This document shows positions 22,412 through 26,870 of a DNA stretch of 26,870 nucleotides, piece after piece (the stretch's first letter is position 1; every line of letters starts with the position of its first letter). The DNA lies in contig QMPZ01000006.1 of assembly GCA_003648815.1 (NCBI GenBank), positions 1 through 26,870 of the forward strand, read 5' to 3'. This DNA is from Candidatus Aerophobota bacterium (GTDB lineage: Bacteria; Aerophobota; Aerophobia; Aerophobales; B47-G16). The notes beneath the pieces are model-generated. The model searched no databases and was not told where the DNA came from. It worked only from the letters and a program-made list of their open reading frames with translations. The translations under genes were made by a program, and so were the position numbers.

Positions 22412-24220
22412 ATGAGATACTATAATGTTGAATTTGAACCGGTTGGAAGAAGAGGAAAATGCAGGGATGATGAGTCAGTTTTAGATTGTGCTCATCGTTT
22501 GGGAGTGGGAATAGTTAGCTTATGTGGAGGACGGGGAAAATTTCATTGCTGCAAAATTCGAATTATAAAAGGCTTTGTCTCAAAGCCAACTAAAAGTGAA
22601 ATTGAGGCTTTTTCACCAAAAGAGCTAAAAGATGGATATCGTCTGGCCTGTCAGACTCATCTGAGAAGCGATTGTAAGATTCAGATCCTCCTTGAATCAT
22701 TAACCACCCCTCAACGTCTTCAACTTGAAGGAATAGAGGCTGACGTTGAGTTAAATCCACCTGTTAAATCCTATAATGTAAAATTATCATCTCCCTCTAT
22801 GTCGGATCTAAGAGGTGATGATAAACGCATAGTGGATGAGCTTAACCATCAGTTTAATCTTTCCTGCCAAAAATTTGACATTAATGCTCTTAAAAACGTC
22901 TCGCCCCAGCTTCGTTCCCGCAGATGGGAGGCCCGAGTATTTGTGCGAGATGATGAGATAATATCCATCGGCTCCCAACGAAGACCTGGATTAGGGCTTG
23001 CTGTAGACCTTGGAACCACAAAAATAGCCGGCTATCTGCTTGATCTTGATAGCGGAAGAACTTTATCCTCTGATGGAGTTATGAATCCCCAGATTAGTTA
23101 TGGAGAGGACATTGTTTCTAGAATCACCTATGCTATGGAGTCTCCAGCTAAAAAGAAAAAATTACAAGAAGTGGTGGTAAACGCTCTCAACAGATTAACA
23201 GATGATCTTTGCCGTAAAGTGAACGTTAAAAAGGAGGAAATTTTAGAGGCAGTGATAGTGGGGAATACTGCTATGCATCATTTATTACTTGATCTTCCGG
23301 TCAGCCAGTTAGCAGCTTTCCCATTTGTTCCCGCAGTGCAAGATTCTCTGGATGTTAAGGCTCGTGATGTGGGATTGGATATTGCTCCAGGAGCTTACAT
23401 ACATCTTTTACCCAATATCGCTGGCTTTGTGGGTGCTGACCATGTGGCCATGCTTTTAGCTACAGAAAATATCTGGAAGGATGAGGATTTAGTAATAGCG
23501 CTTGATATTGGAACCAATACGGAGGTTTCTTTAATAGATAATGGAGACATAACAAGTGTCTCCTGTGCCTCTGGTCCTGCATTTGAGGGAGCTCACATTA
23601 AAGACGGAATGAGAGCTACAAATGGTGCTATAGAAAGGTTACAGCTGATAGGTGATAAGGTTGAGTACCAAACTATTGGGAAAGTTCCACCGGTTGGTCT
23701 TTGTGGTTCTGGGATTTTAGATGCTATAGCTCAGCTTTATTTAGCTGGTGTAATAAGTAAAGATGGTAAAATGAAAGACCATCGTAGGGTGCGTTTTCAT
23801 AACAATCAAAAAGAATTTGTATTAGTTGATAAAAAGGAAAATGGTTCTCTGGCAATTGCAATTACCCAAAAGGATGTGCGGGAGATACAGCTTGCTAAGG
23901 GAGCTATACGCTCTGGTATTGATATACTCTTGCAGGAGAAAAATCGCTCTAAACAAGAGGTTAAAAAGGTAATTATTGCCGGGGCTTTTGGTAGTTATAT
24001 AAATATAACAAGTGCTGTAAGTATTGGAATGTTGCCCTCCTTGCCTTTAAATCGTTTTCAACAGGTGGGAAATGCAGCCGGGACGGGAGCCAAACTTGCC
24101 CTTTTGTCTGTAAAGGAGCGACTTAAAGCAGAGACTATAGCTCGCAGGGTTTCCTATATTGAGCTTGCAGCTTTTCCTAATTTTGAAAAAGTTTTTCTTA
24201 AGGCAACATACCTGGGATAG
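22412..24220 (+). CDS. RamA/RACo-type corrinoid activation protein
   Basis: A 602-residue ATP-dependent reductive activator of corrinoid proteins. It has an N-terminal 2Fe-2S ferredoxin-like domain (about 1-95), a linker, then a large ASKHA-type ATPase domain starting LGLAVDLGTTKIAGYLLDL (about 194-212), with ISYGEDIVSRI, ALDIGTNTEVSLI and CASGPAFEGAHI. These proteins reduce inactive Co(II) to Co(I) using ATP. The iron-sulfur motif is unusual: Cys38, Phe44, Cys46, Cys47 and Cys80, where the family pattern C-x5-C-x2-C expects Cys at 44. The RBS is weak and it starts 24 bases after the second MttB. Its stop abuts the next ATG directly. Confidence 0.92.
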   Translation: MRYYNVEFEPVGRRGKCRDDESVLDCAHRLGVGIVSLCGGRGKFHCCKIRIIKGFVSKPTKSEIEAFSPKELKDGYRLACQTHLRSDCKIQILLESLTTPQRLQLEGIEADVELNPPVKSYNVKLSSPSMSDLRGDDKRIVDELNHQFNLSCQKFDINALKNVSPQLRSRRWEARVFVRDDEIISIGSQRRPGLGLAVDLGTTKIAGYLLDLDSGRTLSSDGVMNPQISYGEDIVSRITYAMESPAKKKKLQEVVVNALNRLTDDLCRKVNVKKEEILEAVIVGNTAMHHLLLDLPVSQLAAFPFVPAVQDSLDVKARDVGLDIAPGAYIHLLPNIAGFVGADHVAMLLATENIWKDEDLVIALDIGTNTEVSLIDNGDITSVSCASGPAFEGAHIKDGMRATNGAIERLQLIGDKVEYQTIGKVPPVGLCGSGILDAIAQLYLAGVISKDGKMKDHRRVRFHNNQKEFVLVDKKENGSLAIAITQKDVREIQLAKGAIRSGIDILLQEKNRSKQEVKKVIIAGAFGSYINITSAVSIGMLPSLPLNRFQQVGNAAGTGAKLALLSVKERLKAETIARRVSYIELAAFPNFEKVFLKATYLG

Positions 24221-25090
24221 ATGGAAGAAAAAATGGAAACTAAACTGACAAGTGCGAAAAAACAGGTTGTCATCAAAACTGAAGGACCAACGGTTTTAAT
24301 TGGCGAAAGGATAAATCCTACTGGTAAGAAAAAACTAAGCAGGGCACTGCAAAAAGGGGATTTGGAACTTGTGCGAAGAGAAGCTATAGATCAGGTGATG
24401 GCAGGAGCAGATGTGCTTGATGTTAATGTAGGGGCACTTGGCGTAGATGAAGAGGTTTTACTACCTGAGGTTGTAAAGGTAGTTATGGATGCAGTAGATG
24501 TTCCCCTTTGTCTTGACAGTACAAATCCTGCAGCTTTAGAAAAGGCCCTCAAGGTATACCAGGGAAAGCCTCTTGTTAATTCAGTTACCGGCCAGGAAGG
24601 ATCGCTGGATAGAATTTTGCCTTTAGTCAAAAAACATAGGGCAGCAGTTATTGGGCTTACGATGGATGATGAAGGTATACCGGATGATGTGGACAAAAGA
24701 GTAGCCATTGCTCATAAAATTGTAAAAAGAGCTGAGAAAATGGGTATTCCTCGTGAGGATGTTATAATTGATTGCTTAACTCTGTCGGTGGGTGCAAATG
24801 AGAGAGCTGGTATGGTTGTTATTGAGTCTATCAGGAGAGTTAAAGAGGAGTTGGGAGTGAATTTAACAATTGGAGCAAGTAATATTTCCTTTGGTTTACC
24901 CGATCGCAGTATAATTAACAATGCTTTTATAAGTGTTGCGATTTGTATGGGAGTTACCTGTCCAATTGTAGATGTAGCTAAGGTTCGCCCAGCTGTTTTA
25001 GCCACTGATTTACTACTGGGTCGTGATAGATACGCTATAAGATATATTAAAGCTTATCAACAGCGTCAAAAAAGAGAAAAAATGAAATAG
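24221..25090 (+). CDS. MtgA-like methylcorrinoid:tetrahydrofolate methyltransferase
   Basis: A 289-residue protein of the pterin-binding (DHPS/AcsE) TIM-barrel family. Pterin-site motifs are IGERINPTGKKK, ADVLDVNVGA, LCLDSTNP, NSVTGQEG, GLTMDDEGIP and GASNISFGLPDR. Members beside MttB genes (MtgA, MtvA) pass methyl groups from the corrinoid protein to tetrahydrofolate, which fits here better than folate synthesis or AcsE. It begins directly after the RamA-like stop; an internal ATG at 24233 preceded by GGAAG is an alternative start. It closes the methyl-transfer part of the cluster and connects it to C1 metabolism. Confidence 0.9.
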   Translation: MEEKMETKLTSAKKQVVIKTEGPTVLIGERINPTGKKKLSRALQKGDLELVRREAIDQVMAGADVLDVNVGALGVDEEVLLPEVVKVVMDAVDVPLCLDSTNPAALEKALKVYQGKPLVNSVTGQEGSLDRILPLVKKHRAAVIGLTMDDEGIPDDVDKRVAIAHKIVKRAEKMGIPREDVIIDCLTLSVGANERAGMVVIESIRRVKEELGVNLTIGASNISFGLPDRSIINNAFISVAICMGVTCPIVDVAKVRPAVLATDLLLGRDRYAIRYIKAYQQRQKREKMK

Positions 25091-25123
25091 CCTTTTACAA
25101 AATAAAAGAGAAGAAAAAATTCA

Positions 25124-25281
25124 CCTCCACCCTCTCAAAGGAGGCTAAAACTTTAAAGATTCTGAAAAACTTAACCTCCGAAATGCTCATCTAATAAGAA
25201 TTAGATGAAGTGGAGGCGAAGTCTAAAAGGTAGACAACTGAAAGTAAGAGCAGGTAAGCCTTTCAGAGTTTTATGAAAGGC
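25124..25281 (+). promoter_or_regulatory. Chain of hairpins ahead of the binding-protein gene
   Basis: Two CCTCC blocks (25124-25128, 25175-25179) alternate with two GGAGG blocks (25140-25144, 25212-25216), so the first GGAGG can pair with either CCTCC. The second pair encloses a perfect hairpin CATCTAAT-AAGA-ATTAGATG (25188-25207). Then follow GTCTA-AAAGG-TAGAC (25221-25235) and GCCTTTCA/TGAAAGGC (25258-25281). No T-run follows, so termination is not indicated. I do not recognise a known RNA class. It could control translation or mRNA processing between the methyltransferase genes and the transporter. Confidence 0.4.
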
Positions 25282-25354
25282 ACAAAATGAAAGATAAGGA
25301 GGTGATGCTGTAAAATTAATTTCAGAAAATGACAAAAAATAAAAGGAGGAAAAG

Positions 25355-26686
25355 ATGTTAAAATTTAAAAAAATCTGGGTATTTACGCTGGTCGCTACTT
25401 TTCTTTCTTTGAGCTTGGAGATGGTAGCCTGGGCAAAAAAACCCTTTGAAGGAGTTACCATTAAGGCAGCTTTGATAGGTGGGGGAAACTACGAAAAACT
25501 TTACGAGGAGCTTATCCCTAAATGGGAAAAGCTTACCGGGGCTAAAGTAATAATTGTAGCTAAAATGAGCCATTTTGAACTTGATAAAAAGTTTAAGCTT
25601 GATTTTGCCGCCGGAGCTGCAGATTATGATATTATGACCAATCATACAAGTTTTGCCCCTCAATACGACAAATTTGGTGTTCTTCTGGATTTGAAACCTT
25701 ACTTTAATAAAAAAGAGCTTTCCGATTTTCTCCCCAGCGTTCTCAAAATCTGTTATATAGATGGCAGGTTAATTCAGATTCCAAGGCATATAGATATAAG
25801 CAACATATACTACAGAGCTGACCTTTTCAATGATCCCGCTAAGAAGAAAGTCTTTAGAGAAAAATACGGCTATGATCTTGCACCACCAAAGACCTGGGAT
25901 CAGGCCTATGATATAGCAGAGTTTTTGAACAATCCCCCCGCAGTATATGGAACTCAATTTACCGGGAAGGAGGAAGCTTTCTCCGGACGTTTCTATGAGA
26001 TGCTTCTTTCCAATGGAGGGCGTTTATTGGACAGTCACTGGAGGCCTGTTTTTAACTCTCCTATTGGGGTTAAGACATTAAATTACCTTAAGAGACTCTA
26101 TCAAAATGGACTTGTTCCTCCAGGTGTGGTAAATTACGTATGGGATGATGTGGCCAAAAATTTTGCTCAAGGGAAAATTGCCTTCCATCTTGACTGGGGA
26201 GGATGGTATCCCTGGTATGATGATCCCAAAAGCTCAAAGGTAGCAAAGACCTTTGGATATTCCCTTATGCCAAAAGGAGATGCAGGAATTCGTGTTCACT
26301 GGTCTGGAGCTCACTCCTTTTCCGTTTTAAAATCAAGTAAGCACAAAGAGGCTGCTGTTTCTCTGATTAAGTTCCTCACCTCTGAGGCTGCCGGTAAATT
26401 TGAGGCGGAATTAGGTTTTGGTGCTGTTAGAAAATCCGTATGGGATTATGTTTTAAAAACCACCAAGGATGCGAGAAAACTCAATTTCTACAAGATCTAC
26501 AAATATGCTCTTGAGAATGATGAAATTGTAACTCCTCCTCTTATTCCTGAGTGGCCATCCATTTCCAACATCCTCTATCCTCAGCTTCAGGCTGCTATTC
26601 TTGGAGAAAAGCCAGTAAAGAAAGCTCTGGACGATGCTGCCAGAAAGGTTGAGGAGCTCATGGCTAAGAGCGGGTACTATAGGTAA
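25355..26686 (+). CDS. CUT1-type ABC transporter substrate-binding protein
   Basis: A 443-residue extracellular solute-binding protein of the sugar-binding family 1. An N-terminal Sec signal (residues 1-27, ending AWA before KKPFEG) has no lipobox Cys, so it is secreted free or held by an uncleaved signal. Mature features typical of the family are ELIPKWEKLTGAKVIIV, FKLDFAAGAADYDIM, RHIDISNIYYRADLF, PPKTWDQAYDIAEFL and KEAAVSLIKFLTSEAAGKF. RBS AGGAGG precedes the ATG. A transporter permease gene starts 72 bases downstream. The family mostly imports oligosaccharides or glycerophospho compounds; the ligand is unknown and the link to MttB genes is by position only. Confidence 0.92.
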   Translation: MLKFKKIWVFTLVATFLSLSLEMVAWAKKPFEGVTIKAALIGGGNYEKLYEELIPKWEKLTGAKVIIVAKMSHFELDKKFKLDFAAGAADYDIMTNHTSFAPQYDKFGVLLDLKPYFNKKELSDFLPSVLKICYIDGRLIQIPRHIDISNIYYRADLFNDPAKKKVFREKYGYDLAPPKTWDQAYDIAEFLNNPPAVYGTQFTGKEEAFSGRFYEMLLSNGGRLLDSHWRPVFNSPIGVKTLNYLKRLYQNGLVPPGVVNYVWDDVAKNFAQGKIAFHLDWGGWYPWYDDPKSSKVAKTFGYSLMPKGDAGIRVHWSGAHSFSVLKSSKHKEAAVSLIKFLTSEAAGKFEAELGFGAVRKSVWDYVLKTTKDARKLNFYKIYKYALENDEIVTPPLIPEWPSISNILYPQLQAAILGEKPVKKALDDAARKVEELMAKSGYYR

Positions 26687-26698
26687 AGAGAAAAGAAT

Positions 26699-26732
26699 CC
26701 CCGTCACTGGATAAATTGAACCAGTGGCGGGG
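26699..26732 (+). terminator. Strong intercistronic hairpin without a full T-run
   Basis: CCCCGTCACTGG and CCAGTGGCGGGG form a 12-bp stem (one G-U pair) with a 10-base loop, followed by GGCTTTAAA. The short T tract suggests partial termination or protection of the upstream mRNA, as is common between binding-protein and permease genes, giving more binding protein than permease. Confidence 0.6.
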
Positions 26733-26758
26733 GCTTTAAAAGGGAAAGAGAAAATTAT

Positions 26759-26870
26759 ATGGCAAAGTCTAAAGAAAAACTTTTAGTTCTCTCCCTTTTA
26801 TCTCCTTCACTTCTTATCATACTTTTTATAGTAGCTTTCCCCCTGGGTTTTTCTCTTTACGTTAGTTTCA
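26759..26870 (+). CDS. ABC sugar transporter permease (MalF-like), N-terminal fragment
   Basis: The frame opens at ATG 26759 and runs off the window after 37 codons. It begins MAKSKEKLLVLSLLSPSLL and continues ILFIVAFPLGFSLYVSF, a basic N-terminus followed by a first transmembrane segment with the PLGFSLYVSF wording typical of MalF/UgpA-type CUT1 permeases. It follows the binding-protein gene after a partial terminator, as expected for a CUT1 operon; a second permease should lie beyond the window. Confidence 0.85.
   Translation, partial: MAKSKEKLLVLSLLSPSLLIILFIVAFPLGFSLYVSF

Overview
The window is bacterial and looks like the genome of an uncultivated, probably strictly anaerobic bacterium. 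The evidence is an Rnf ion-pumping complex, a PPi-type phosphofructokinase, oxygen-sensitive corrinoid methyltransferases, tight Shine-Dalgarno-led operons and sigma70-like promoters. I cannot place it in a phylum from sequence alone. No rRNA, tRNA, CRISPR array or intact insertion sequence was seen.

Layout. (1) 1-3545, plus strand: the end of an rnf operon (rnfG fragment, rnfE, rnfA, rnfB) followed by apbE, whose product flavinylates Rnf subunits. (2) 3581-5936, minus strand: an HD-GYP cyclic-di-GMP phosphodiesterase behind a long leader. The leader holds a GEMM-I (c-di-GMP-I) riboswitch, its terminator, and a second structured segment with its own strong terminator. Upstream lies an M23/LytM-type envelope protein with an altered metal site. 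(3) 6132-9978, plus strand: htpX, nnr, a 57-residue membrane peptide and a PPi-type phosphofructokinase. (4) 10029-13116: an overlapping Mre11-like nuclease and short Rad50-like ATPase without a zinc hook. (5) 13458-16541: a pyruvate-kinase C-domain protein, a 37-residue L34-like basic protein behind its own promoter and next to a three-way-junction repeat, a GH4 glycosidase and nagB. (6) 17089-26870: a methyl-transfer module. It has a URO-D-like methyltransferase, a decayed sugar ABC permease, a corrinoid protein, two tandem non-pyrrolysine MttB paralogues, a RamA/RACo-type activator and an MtgA-like methyltransferase. A CUT1-type sugar ABC transporter (binding protein and the start of a permease) follows.

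How the genes may work together. In region 6 the MttB proteins would demethylate an N-methylated (quaternary amine) substrate onto the corrinoid protein. The MtgA-like enzyme would pass the methyl group to tetrahydrofolate, and the RamA-like protein would reactivate oxidised corrinoid. Reducing equivalents from methyl oxidation, or demand from methyl reduction, could be balanced at Rnf. The unusual point is the pairing of this module with a sugar-family (CUT1) transporter, and the remains of another CUT1 permease inside the module. This suggests a sugar-like or glycerophospho-type methylated compound as substrate, which is inference. The other notable system is the c-di-GMP feedback loop in region 2, where the sensor RNA sits directly in front of the enzyme that destroys the signal.
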